Source: Lichtheimia corymbifera B2541 (lineage: Eukaryota > Mucoromycota > Mucoromycetes > Mucorales > Lichtheimiaceae). Taken from it: a stretch of DNA of 64,000 bases. Shown here piece by piece: positions 12,001 through 22,859 of this stretch. Positions within the stretch are counted from its first letter, which is position 1. Every line of letters starts with the position of its first letter. The notes beneath the pieces were generated by a model. That model was given only the letters and a program-made list of their open reading frames with translations, was not told the DNA's origin and searched no databases. The position numbers were made by a program, and so were the translations under genes. The stretch covers positions 17,413 to 81,412 of the forward strand of contig JNEU01000188.1 of assembly GCA_000697475.1 (NCBI GenBank). Reading direction: 5' to 3'.

Positions 12001-13919
12001 GTCAGCCCAGTTTTGGAGGTGATGCCATTATCCATAAGTCTGCTGCTTGTCATTGAGTCCTCATTTTGTTGACGCAAAAAGCTTGAGAGTGGTGACAAAA
12101 CATGCAAGTCGTCCATTGGAGGGACTCCATAATCAACCTTTTCAACCATGACACCCGAAAGGATCGTTGGCTCCATCAAAGTAACGTCTTGAGAATCATC
12201 ATCATCATCATGAAGGTCTGCCATTAAATCCACCTTACGATTGGGTTGCATCATATTGGTTGGCGACGGCAATGCCTCTTTTGCACTGCTGCTTCGAGCT
12301 ACACCTGCAAGTGCACTATCACCGATCCAATCTTTGATGGGAGTATCACGATAATAATCCATGCCATCTGGACACAGACCACTAAGCATCACCATAGGCA
12401 AGGTGGTGGCGGTATTTTCAGACTCAGGAGTGGATAGGCTTGTATCTTCGTCTGAGGTGTACGAGGAGGATGAAGTGCCATGGTAACCTTGTACGCCTGT
12501 CAATGCAAATGATTGATTGTCCAATGAAAAGTATTTGGTGCCAGTTAACCGCTGTTCTTGTAATGTGGATCGCCGCCTTGTTGAGGCCACCAAGGATGGG
12601 GATGATGCATTACTATTGCTGTTGCTGCCGCCACTAAATTCATCATCACCCCATTCCACCAATCGGTTGTGTTGCATAGCGTCATCACCACCACCGGGCA
12701 CCCAATTGTGAAAATGAGATTCAATCATTGATAAGGTAGAGCGTGGCAACGTGTCCAATGCTGCATTCAATTGCTTCTCCAGTGTACGCACAGCACCTTG
12801 TGGCAACATCCTTGCAAAGTCGGTGGGATGAATCGTACCATGGGTATTGTTTGAAGCAACAGCAGCAGCAGAAGAAGAGGCAACGCCTTTGATGGTGGGT
12901 CTTCTCGTTTCTCTAATTTTGAAAAAGAGAGATCCCTGTTTGTTGGAATAAATGAGATGATGAGCAATGGATAGCGCTTGTATTCCCATAATACTTACAT
13001 CGAATGCAGCACGGATATCATCCTTTTGAAATGCGCCTCCTCTTCCAATCAGTAAATAGAGTGCACACCACTCAACAACAGCTCGTGACCTAATGCAAAC
13101 ATGATTCGTGAGAAAAGTAAATTAAGGAGAAGAGTATGATGAGGTCACCAGACCTACCATGCGGTTGGGCTAACACCATACGATCCTTGCTCACTGGCCA
13201 TTTGAAGTACTTCGGATAGCGTGATACTGTTGCCACTCAAATCCCATTGGGCATACTTGTCAAAGAGTTGATCAAAGTTGTCCGCGTCAAAGTTGCCATA
13301 TTCGTCATACAAAGAGGATCGTTTTGCACGTCGTCGCTGTAGCAGCAATAGGTGAGTATTATTATGCAAAGGCGCGGAGAAAAAGGGATATTAACAACAC
13401 TACCTTGGAACGGGCAAGATTATTCACGTTAATGCGACAGCGTGGATCAGGAATCCATGAACTATGGGTAGCATAGGCAACGAGAACACTGAAAAACGTG
13501 CCAAAGGTAAGACTGAAAAAGACACTGTAGCCTAGGTTCATGAAGCCTATTATCATGACGATGATGACAACATGGTCAATGGCTAGATTCATGATACAAT
13601 CATGTAATAGTAGTCATACCAGTCGCTGTATCGATAGGTGTGATGTATCCCTTGTTGGTTCGATCCCAGAAACGGGTATGTCGCCTAAATGCCTATTTCG
13701 TAAGGAAAGCAGCAACACGTCAGCTATCATCCACATGTCTTGAAAAGCATTTGACACGTACCACATTTTGTGTCTCCAAGGATGATCTACGATCGACTGC
13801 TGTTCGATTCTGCTGAGAGCGTTCTACAAATATAAAGTCAATAGGAGGATAATATTACTTTCATCGACCCAAAATAAAGATGAATAAATACCAGCTGCCA
13901 CGCCCGTGATGGGGATCAT
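9081..13919 (-). CDS. Caleosin/peroxygenase-domain protein with giant repeat tail
   Basis: Seven exons: 13919-13892, 13823-13762, 13692-13620, 13546-13404, 13336-13158, 13089-12999, 12935-9081; all phases match, 1,476 residues. Residues 30-200 read as a caleosin core: an H-x-x-F-W-D start, an EF-hand-like loop D40-D51 (DRTNKGYITPID), a hydrophobic hairpin GFMNLGYSVFFSLTFG with SWIPDP, then YDEYGNFDADNFDQLFDKY, a Leu-rich segment and ALYLLIGRGGAFQKDDIR-AAFDGSLF. Caleosins are lipid-droplet or ER heme peroxygenases that bind calcium. His35 could be one heme ligand; the second conserved His region appears replaced by ARSKRRRAKRSS, so peroxygenase activity is doubtful. The following ~1,270 residues are acidic and carry two repeat families (separate entries). 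Usual caleosins are 200-310 residues. The Met at 12989 lies in the last intron and is not the start. Confidence 0.88.
9430..10175 (-). repeat. Tail repeat family B (LKNWLN), in the caleosin gene
   Basis: Five consecutive copies of about 45-60 residues built on LKNWLN-x-x-x-L-x-G: LKNWLNIGNLVGV, LKNWLNMNALPGT, LKNWLNMGALSGT, LKNWLNTSALPGI and LKNWLSIDDLPGI, each followed by a Tyr-Glu motif (SLYEAP, SVYESP, LLYEHP, SLYEE). A sixth, diverged copy (IKDWIGDSALAGV) lies far upstream near 12330, before family A. The DNA shows the repeat as AGCCARTTYTT-like blocks at about 9451, 9630, 9797, 9962 and 10142. Confidence 0.88.
10490..12230 (-). repeat. Tail repeat family A (LSGL / FVxEP), in the caleosin gene
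   Basis: About 15 diverged protein repeats of roughly 30-45 residues. Each has a hydrophobic core such as EPVTLSGLR, EPIPLSGLR, DPVDLPCLR or KPVPLSCLR, followed 10-15 residues later by a motif like PFVKEP, TFVQEP, SFVDEP or GFVEAP, with acidic, variable linkers. The first half favours LSGLR and the second half xCLR, so the array contains two sub-types in blocks. The unit is part of exon 7 and is in frame throughout. Confidence 0.85.
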
Positions 13920-14543
13920 GCGTGTAGTAATAGTAGATGAAATGGTTTATAAAGAAAACCAAAGAAATAGAGTGGGGGGGTAATGTGGTTGGTAATGAAG
14001 AAGTTAAAGGTACAAAAGAGAAAAAGAAAAAAGGGAATAAAAAGGAGTTGGATGCTCTTTTGTTCATCATGCATTGCATTCCCAGATGGCATTCGGCTTT
14101 TTGCTTGAGCATTATTTGTTACACAGGTTTCCTCGCGACTCACCATTTATCCATTAAAGGTTAAGCTTGCCACCAACAACCTTGTTTCTTCTTCAGCAGT
14201 TGCCACCATTGCTGGTAGGTGATGAAAGATAGCAGGCAAATCACACTCAATTGAAAAATAAAGAGAGCAAATGCACAAAGATGATGGTAGTAGTAGTGGA
14301 GAAAAGATAAACGGCGTGCATATTGTTGTTGCAGGGAAGATCAATCTTATCATATCATCATGCTGTAACCCTTCAGTAACGTGTAAATGTGTGATGTATT
14401 GGAAAATGACTGAGATGTAATTGAATCACACTGCAGGATCATGAGAACAAAACAATGTGTATTGTAAAATAGTGGTGTAGGTAGATGGTAGTTGTTGTTG
14501 TTGTAGTGGTAGCTATTGTACATAATAGAACACAAGGAGACGA
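13920..14543. other. Spacer between oxidase 3' end and caleosin start
   Basis: Both neighbours are on the minus strand, so this holds the multicopper oxidase 3' end and the promoter of the caleosin gene. It includes a G run at 13974-13980, purine-rich tracts and no convincing exon. Confidence 0.5.
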
Positions 14544-16402
14544 CTAATGGATTCTGTCGGGTGCTACAACAAGTGCCGTCATCATTCCCTGCAACATGTG
14601 CATAGTGATATGGCAGTGAACGGCCCAAGCTCCGGGATTTGTCTACGCAAAAGTAAAGAAAGAAAAGAAATGAACACAGCTGCTGCTGCATGATAGCAAG
14701 TTACACACTCACCGTCTGAATTCGGATTTTGGACCACCCGCAAAGCTGGTCGCCTGGAGTCATTGGAGGAGGACCCGGTTGTTCTGGATAAACAAAGGTA
14801 ACATCTCGACCAAATGCAGGAGTTTGATATGTGCGTTTGTCCTTGTCACGTTCATGGATGTATTCACCAGGACCTGAAGCCAAAGTATGATGCACCATCC
14901 CATGCGTATGCCATGGATGCCCGATACAAACGCCATTGGCAATGGTGGTGGTTTCAATGACAAGGTCAACGATTTCATTATAGGCTGTCACATATGCCCC
15001 TAGGTTGGAATTGTAACCATCCACTGCAGACAATGATGAATTGAGAATGTTGACCCGTTCATGATGAGATTGCTCCATAATGCGATTAAGGATAGGCATA
15101 TGCGTCGATTCTTCATATAAGCGATCATTCAAGAACCATCGTGTCGTGTTGTCAGGCATCACTTTTTCCGAAGGTCGAATCACCACGGTGCGATCAGGTG
15201 GTCCACTGGTATCCACGCCTTCTCCACTGATGGGCTCCAAATAGGGAAAGAACCATTGTGATTTGGCTGCTGGTAAATGCAAAAGTGTCGTATCGGTAGC
15301 TGTCATTGCTGTATCTGCTGGTGTTGCAATGGCTGATTGATGCTTCTGACAAGTCTGTTTGTATCTTAATATGGCACGTCCATTACCAGAGGAAACAGCT
15401 ACATGTCGTGGAGCCGAGTTGATAAAGAAGCTTTCGCCATCCTTTGCATCCAAAGTGTGCACGAGAACTGACATGCGTTGACCAGGCGCAACTTCCAAAT
15501 AAGACACATCGTATGGTTTGACAAGGTTGCCATCGACTTCAATAACGGTGAAATTGTGTTTATGAATGTTGAGACTAAGCACTAAATCATCTTTTTTTTA
15601 GCAATCATTCTTTATAAACCTTGTCCTTGTGATATAGCGTACCTGCAGCTGTGACACCACCAATGAAACGAAGTCGATAAACAGAATTGGGTTCCACGTT
15701 GATAACTGAATAACCAGGGCATTTGCTGTCATTTTTGCTTGGATCATACACGGTGCGTCCATTGAACAAGTAGCTATCAGCAAGTGCAATGCCCCTATAG
15801 CTTGTACCAAGAGGATACGCCATACGCTGCTCGTCTGTCATATGCCAATACTCGGATAACAGCACCACTCGTTCATCGTCATATTCATAAGGTCCATCCT
15901 TGAGCTTCTTTTTGTGGTCGCACTCGTCATCAGGCCATGCCTCGTCTGATTCATATACAATAAAGGGTCCAATGATAGTGTCGTCGTGTAGTCCCACATG
16001 AGCGTGGTAATGATACGTGCCGGCTTGGTTGATGACTTGGAATCGTTGGTGATACTCCTCGCCTGGCTTGATGGGTTCTTGTGTTATGCCAGGGACACCA
16101 TCGGCTTCGCATGTGCCGATCTGAAGAATGCCGTGATAGTGGATTGTGGTGCTTTGGTTGGAGTCAATGTGGTTGCGGATAACAATGTGGACATGGTCAT
16201 TCTTTGTAACGCGAATAGGAGGTGCAGGAAATTGACCATTCACCAAAAGATGTGGATAGCTTTCATTGTGACAATCTGGGTTAATCTTTTCGGACGTGAT
16301 ATTGAGCTCATATGTCCTTGTCTTGCCACGATGAGCCCACACCGTATGATGATGGCATGACAACAAAAAGATCAATGATATCAAAAGAGTTACAAGCTGC
16401 AT
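14544..16402 (-). CDS. Secreted multicopper oxidase (laccase/ferroxidase-like)
   Basis: Three exons: 16402-15643, 15581-14713, 14642-14544; 575 residues. An N-terminal signal peptide is clear (MQLVTLLISLIFLLSC then HHHTVWA). Copper motifs in order: IHYHG at 87-91, YHYHAH near 130-135, HPWHTHGM near 475-482, and HCHITMHMLQGM from 552. Together these supply the type 1 and the trinuclear type 2/3 sites. It oxidises phenols or metals with four-electron reduction of O2 to water; substrate class is not settled. The T1 axial residue after the HCH motif is Met (H-M-x-x-G-M), and I see no obvious acidic Fe(II) triad, so a laccase- or ascorbate-oxidase-like enzyme is at least as likely as an Fet3 ferroxidase. 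No C-terminal membrane anchor is seen, consistent with secretion. Several NxS/T sites are present. Confidence 0.94.
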
Positions 16403-18595
16403 AAAGAGTACTCACTCAATCGACTCTATCATCCATACAACAGCATCTTCTTTTTATAACAATCTGCGATCCCGTATTATTCTTCGGACATGGTTTGATT
16501 TGGGAGTCGACGCAAGATAACAAAATTATATTTGCTCATATTAAGCAACTGCCCTTTTGTTTTACACTAGGAATCAAGCCATATACAGGCTTTACTACTA
16601 TAATCAGCTAATTTCAAGTAGCTTGTACACCCATCATCTACCAACTACAATCGCAAATCTTGATCAATAAACCTGCTATCAACATGTCCTTCATCATCAT
16701 TGACAGGATCACCTTATTAACATCTATTGTTTACTAGTCCTGACTAGAATATGACCCTGGATTGCCCTTGTGGTCCAGGTAGATGGCATGCATCGTGCTA
16801 TCTTAGCACCGCCTGCAGCAGCTGCATTTCCATCAGTTTCAATACCTTCTTCTTGCTTGCGACATGCATCAACATGAATCTTGCCAAAATCGGGTTACGC
16901 TATTATTCCGATCTATGAGAACGACATGTTGTCAGTTTACTACTAGCGACAAAGATACATTCTATTATTGCTGATGCTGCTGCTGACACAATCCATTTGT
17001 TGTCCCACCTGTCAGCTATAGCTTTTGTAATGACATGTGTTTGTTGCTAATCAATATAGCGTATCATCTCACTCCCTAAGTACATAACAAACATGAATGT
17101 TGCATGTTGACTTGTTTAATCGTGCTGCATCATAGCAGCCGCTAGTAGCTTGTTTATTGCATGATTCCTCTGCTGCTTGCTGCTGTAAAGTTGACAAAAA
17201 TAGTCATACGTACAAATCAGCCTATCGTGGACCTTAGATTAAGGCGATATGATGACCAATGCTACTATATATGTATATGGTGAAACAGGGATTACACAGG
17301 TCGTAGTAAATGCAATATAGCATATTGGCAATCGGAGATCACCCATCATCATGCTATTGCGCGAGTGCATTCTTTTTTCCGGTGGCTACCATTGTCCCAT
17401 CATCAGACGTCATTATGCTGCATAAACGGAGAGCTCAGGTTCCTTTACACACAATAGCGCCAAAAGGAAAACAATTCACTCGACGCTCAATGATGAATCC
17501 ATTATAGTAATAGGATTACATTCTTATTACAGTGCTGTTATGATGGCTATAGTACGAATAATGCTGGGAGACAATGAGCCAACAATATGTAAGTGACTCC
17601 TGCAGCTAAATGGAATGACACACTGCAACTTTATATACAACAGCGGCATTATGCCGTGCTAGATCTAAATACATGGAGTGCATTGACAACGCTTATGTCT
17701 TGTTGACTAATTACGTGCGGGACATCCAGGTACACTGTATGAACCCATAAGCCATTATACTACTACAATGATCCGCCTAATAGTTGTCAATGCCATCCCC
17801 TCTCTATGTTTGGAAGCTTTGATCATTTTTGAGGTCTGATATTGACATTCCGCACTTGGATACGCAGATTGCTAGGACTCGTGGTTTATTGTTGATGCAT
17901 TCAAACGCGTATAGAGCGACTAGACACCTCATTGGATGGGCATGGTTATTATGAGAGTTTCAAGAAAACTATAAGGTGTGCCATTGACAAGCCCCACTGG
18001 CAGTGCATTCTAATTTACATAGCGGTTGTTGTTACAATGCACTGGTAGTGTCCCTGATTATAGCTACTTGAATAAGGAAAAAGAAAAACTTTGAAACACT
18101 TTTATCCTGAAATGTAACAGGACGACACGTTTATCATGGTTGCTGCCATGGCAACGTATATTTAGAATTGGATGGGAGGGAAAAGAGGGGGGAAATGATA
18201 GCGAGAGGGACATCCAAAAAGAGAATTGAAATGCACTGTGCAAGAAATGTTTTTTCTTTGCCTCTTTTCTTCCACACTTCCGTCTGGAAGCACTTGATCT
18301 CGACTCAATTGCCAACTTATGCAATTCTTTGATTCCCTGGCTCTCTCCAACTTGTTCACCAAAGTAGTACCTAACGGCGGCAGAGTGTCGTTTGCCATTG
18401 CTTTCTGCGTCGCTCAATACCCATCCGATACATCAGAAGGAGGCTAATTTCAATACACCAAACGTTCCTCTTTTCCACATCTCATTTACAACTGACGCTT
18501 TTTTCTTTATCTTTCACTCCTACTCTCATACACATACACACGCACACACATACTCTCTCTCTCTTTCTTTGTCCTTTTTTTGAATATCAACAACC
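16403..18595. other. 2.2 kb divergent intergenic region
   Basis: Shared upstream DNA of the oxidase (-) and the PRL phosphatase (+). It is A+T-rich with no supported exon. Immediately before 18596 are a CA/CT microsatellite-like tract and a pyrimidine run typical of the leaders in this window. An open frame on - (18417-18064) begins plausibly but lacks any recognisable domain. Confidence 0.5.
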
Positions 18596-19416
18596 ATGGT
18601 CAGCCCCTATCATCGCTCTGATTCCCCCCTGGGACGCATGATTTCTTTGATCGAGACCCCTGGCTCACCCCTTCGTTTCCTTATTCTTGATTGTCCCACC
18701 GAGTCAACATTGCCATATTACCTTGACGAGTTTAAGCGATATAATGTCACCACGGTCGTACGATGCTGCCAGCAAACGTATAATGCCAATCGATTAAATG
18801 ATCAAGGTATCCAAGTACTCGATATGCCATTCAAAGATGGCGGGGCAGTAAGTTATTTTTTGCTATGGGATTCCCTTTTCCGGTAGTTACTGATATACTT
18901 TGCACGAGTTTAGCCACCTCCGACTGTGGTGCGAGATTGGTTGGCTCTTATCGATCGCGAATCCGCAAGAGCTACAAGTCATCCTGAAGATACACCTCCT
19001 ACCGTGGCTGTCCATTGTGTAGCTGGTTTAGGAAGGTAATGTGATATCATATAAAGACATGCAAGGGATGATGTATACTTATTACTATGTATATAGAGCT
19101 CCTGTTTTAGTAGCTATTGCTCTCATTGAATTCGGTATGGAACCATTGGACGCTGTTGAATACGTGAGAAGAAAGCGTAGAGGAGCATTCAACAAACCAC
19201 AAATCTCCTACTTGGTACGTACTTGCATTCAAATATACATATACGTTACCCTTATCCTTATATGCATCTATCCTTGATGATTAGGATACATACAAACGAT
19301 CATTGAAACCAAAGGCCACCTCGGGTACATCATCGCTCAAGTTCTCTCTGGGAAAAATGTTTCGATTTGGAGGTAGCGGCAACAAGAAACAGCAAGAAAC
19401 AGTAGCCACCCATTGA
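18596..19416 (+). CDS. PRL/PTP4A-type tyrosine phosphatase
   Basis: Four exons: 18596-18847, 18914-19035, 19097-19214, 19285-19416; 207 residues. The sequence follows animal PRL phosphatases closely: [47 protein letters not shown] (general acid Asp81), [20 protein letters not shown] (CX5R loop C119-R125), and [18 protein letters not shown]. The PRL-specific Ala after the catalytic Arg (GRAP rather than GRSG/T) is kept, as is a candidate regulatory Cys at 57/58. PRLs act as Mg-transport (CNNM) partners and weak phosphatases at membranes through a prenylated CaaX tail. Here the C-terminus ends [10 protein letters not shown], so the CaaX box is absent, and membrane targeting could rest only on the basic KRSLKPK stretch. 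The N-terminal 25 residues are an extension relative to the animal proteins. Confidence 0.95.
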
Positions 19417-20154
19417 ATACATGGTAGATCATTGATCTTTATTACTACGTTTGAACCCTTTTTGTTATCGATCTCGTCAATACACAACATGTTTTGGATT
19501 ATTAATCACAAGTGCTGCATATAACAACATTATTCCTTCATGGTCAGGTGGTCATTGTTGTCTCAAACAGATTGTCATCCGGCCCACACCGTGCACTGTG
19601 TAACTGTAACGGTAATACACGCTTTGCTTATCGAGCGCGTATCATATCACAAATCTCGGACCAATGGCGGTAATGACTTTCACTAGCCACAGTAGTACAC
19701 ACAATCCTTGTTTCCCATATGACAATCAAAACTCCCACAATGTCGATCCATTATATCGCCTTAAAATAAACATTCGATCCCATCATTTATGGAGGTATTG
19801 GCTCATCGAGTCGTAAGGTGTTTTAAAAATGACGTGCACGAGAAAAATGATTGCTATGGCAACAATGACAATGCTGTTTTTTGCTGAAATCATCCTCGAC
19901 CAACTTACTTTATGGGAGTCATAAGGTAAAGCTTGATGGCACCAAAAGCAGTCGAGATTTCGGCATTATTATAAACACACAACTCCCCCAATATAAAAGA
20001 GCACGTGCCTCTGGAAAAAATCATGACAACCATGCTTAGCAATGTTTACAACAATGACCCAACTCCGGGTAACTACTCAATGGGAGAATAACTTGACAAT
20101 GACTTTGCCCAGAGATTGAATCCTACTTTATTAGGTTACCTTTCAAGTCCCGCG
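19417..20154. other. Intergenic start of the gene-poor block
   Basis: No gene, RNA gene or recognisable repeat is seen in this stretch downstream of the PRL phosphatase gene. Base composition turns more A+T-rich. Confidence 0.45.
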
Positions 20155-20375
20155 ACTAGATCTAGTATCCCGCAACTAGATCTAGTCGTAACTTCACATT
20201 ATTTCTGCGAGGCGACAAGTGATGTTTGGAAACTGAGGTCTTGATATAAAGTACTTTTGTTTATGAGCTTTTGGTATCTTGAAAGAGATTTTATATACAT
20301 AATGTGTGGAAGTTGTATGAAGCCCTTATTGGGTGATCGGGTAAGTGCCCAATTTGGGGAACTACTAGATCTAGT
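20155..20375. repeat. Three copies of a 12-bp perfect palindrome
   Basis: ACTAGATCTAGT occurs at 20155-20166, 20175-20186 and 20364-20375. The first two form a 20 bp direct repeat that includes the flanking CCCGC. Three exact copies of a 12-mer in 221 bp is far above chance. It may be a dimeric protein-binding site or simply a short tandem duplication; no gene is adjacent. Confidence 0.8.
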
Positions 20376-20779
20376 ATTTTAAAAGCATGTCTCCAACACA
20401 AAGAATCAGCCTAGCAAAATGCGAATAGAGTATAAAGATGCTTCCAAAACTTGTATATTGATATAAAATATGTAGGTATCCTATGGGCCCTCTCTGAAAT
20501 ATATTGCATTAAACAATCACATCATCCACTCAGGGACACGAGGAAGTCAAGGTCCTGTTGATCATTGTCCAATCGCAATCAATTACAGTGGGAAATGCAA
20601 ATGCTATTGTAATTGATGCTGAAACGATCACCTACCTACTTAAAATAACCATTCACGGGAATCCTACCACATCCTTAAGCCATGATCTATTCCCTTGATG
20701 CTATCCAGTTTTCTTCAGTAAAGGTCAATGGCCCTACAAATCTCTCTGGGATCGTTTATCAATGGCTATTATCTTAATC

Positions 20780-21130
20780 AAGCCATATTCAAATCATGAT
20801 TCGAACTTTCATATAGTAGATGATGTGTATACATGCAAGTCTATAATGGGTATGCGCCTGCTCCAGTCGAGCATTTCCATCAAGTGGGTTGGGCAAAAGC
20901 TGGAATGGAAAAAAGTGTATGTTATGTATGACCTTATTAAATCGTCGATTATCTATCATGCATTCGCCATTTCTGTTCACCCCAAACAGATGTGCTACAT
21001 AAACACGCCCCTCTGCATCTTGGGCTCTATTAGGGTCTAGCTACTTGACAATCAACAAACATCCCTTGTCATATAGCATCACGCTTACAGCATATGTAAA
21101 ACATGAAGATGCATCATCAATTCTGAAACC
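20780..21130. repeat. Diverged remnant of the 56-58 kb inverted-repeat family
   Basis: The stretch around 20855-21100 matches the right half of the inverted repeat at 57094-57230 followed by the left arm of the element at 57235: shared blocks include the GTGCTACATAAAC stretch, CCTCTGCATCTT, the CTACTTGACAAT block and CATCACGCTTACAGCATATG. The internal loop and the opposite arm are missing, so this copy cannot fold back. Confidence 0.75.
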
Positions 21131-21289
21131 AAGTACATAAAGTCCATCCTGCACAATGAGCTAATAATAGTGTGATACTCGAACAATTATGCTGAATTCA
21201 GTTTTCATTTAATTGAAGTCCAAGAAATAATGTGGATGTCTATCAAGTAAATAAGGTAAAGGAACAGTATTGGAAGTTGGAAATAGGGC

Positions 21290-21760
21290 AGGATCGAATC
21301 ACAAAGAGTCAACCGGTGTCACTGTATCCTTGGTTGCTGTTGTCATAAACATCCATCCATGATCGTTAACTAGCTGCTTGGGTGCATCGGCTCGAGTATC
21401 CCAATATGATCCATGGCTGTAGTAGAACACCTTTCGTCGAAGATAAAAGCTCTCTCGTCAATGCCATCCAATACACCATCATCCTCAGCCGTATCCATGT
21501 GAGAAGATCTTTCCTTCCGGTTAACGACGTGTCAAGTAACCAGAGTAACGTCCCAGCATCCCTCATCACTCCACGTAGATGCATCCATTTGTCCATATCG
21601 ATTGCAAGCCGGATGTGTGTGCTGAAAGGTCCATGAGATCGCTTCTTTCCCTCCGGGTGTTGTCAGTCACTTGCTTGATCATTTGCTATCGTAGCTCAAC
21701 CAGGCGAAGATTGCTTCTATGGCAGTGAACCCGGTGCTGACATGGCTTCATCCAACTGCG
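21290..21760 (-). pseudogene. Decayed copy of the reading frame at 58344-58748
   Basis: Translated on the minus strand it shows WMHLRGVMRDAGTLLWLLD and TWIRLRMMVYWMALTRE, which align with WMQSSTVMRNPGMLLWLLG and MWIRLRRMVDWMACTRD of the 58.3-58.7 kb frame; the upstream IEAIFAWLSYD/ALFAWLSC stretch also matches. Downstream of the last shared block the frame shifts (the second half is similar only in another frame) and a stop interrupts the upstream part, so it is non-functional. It sits next to the same inverted-repeat family as its relative. Confidence 0.7.
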
Positions 21761-22859
21761 CACCACACCCCCTACTGCTTCAATCAATGATCCATATTGT
21801 TAACCCATATCCCTTGATCAATGAGCCCCATCCGATCCTTTTTGTACCTTGATAAATGGTTGACGAAAGATATTGAATCTCTTGTATGCGCTGTTGGATT
21901 TTGACGCGTAGATAGGTACTTGAAGGGATGATGGTGATCGTATCGCATGGTTGTTGTGTGATGGATAAAGCTGATCATATTGCTTCAACATTACGCAAGA
22001 AAGACCACCCCCCTGGAAGTGGTTGCTTGTGGTCACCTAGCTTGAAAAGAACCCGAGCGCTACGTAGTTTCTTTGTATGGCCGCTGCATAACGCGTAAAG
22101 AATGAGTAGTGCAAGGTGCCATGTAGGTGCTGTCATCGTTTGAGAATAAATCGTAGCGAAGAAGTTGCTGTGGATACCATTGCCCAGTGGAGTGAAGTTC
22201 AGTTGAAGAGGAGGATGAGTAGACGTGAAAAAGAGTACCCCTATGTTACTTTGCCCAACTTGCCTTTTTCACCGCTGGCCTGTCATGATGCAGAGCACTA
22301 CTTGTAATCACGTGAGAAATGGAATGATAAAGTAACCTCCAACATTGATTGATTGCAAAGAAAGCCTTGCTCCACAATATTACCTTGGAATATGCATTAG
22401 ACTAACCGTCGTATCTTCCAACATGGAAATATAGCTATTAGAATACTGTTAGTGATCCTGCATAATGTTTCGCAATAATAAATATAGAATGATAAGGTGG
22501 CAAATTAGCTTCCATGGTAACCATGTACTGACAAGGATGGCCACGCGAAGGCTTTGCCGCCATCCTCACCCCTACGGTGCACCAAGCCGGATAACGGGGG
22601 CTGCCATTGTAAACAACAGCAAGTTGTATAGGTGCTGCTCGAGCCAACATGTTCGGTCTGATAAAAAGATACCATAGCATCCCATGCCCATAGAAGCCGA
22701 CCCATAAGAGCAAAAAGCAATACATGATCCCATATCTACCACAAGGTTACCGAGTGACAGTCTGACTTCCAACGGCTAAGGCAGTAATCATCAAATGCAA
22801 TTGATAGGGCCAAGATAGGGCTGACCACACTGTCGCATGTAAATCATAGCTGCCAACGA

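Noticed and set aside
12936..12989. Met at 12989 as start of a separate 1,302-residue gene
   Set aside because: It lies inside a GT-AG intron whose removal joins AAFD to GSLFF in phase, as in caleosins; six upstream exons also fit.
18064..18417. Minus-strand frame starting MSDAESNGKRHSAAVRYYFGE
   Set aside because: A pleasant start but it degrades into a simple-sequence hydrophobic stretch and has no partner exons; kept only as a remark in the intergenic entry.
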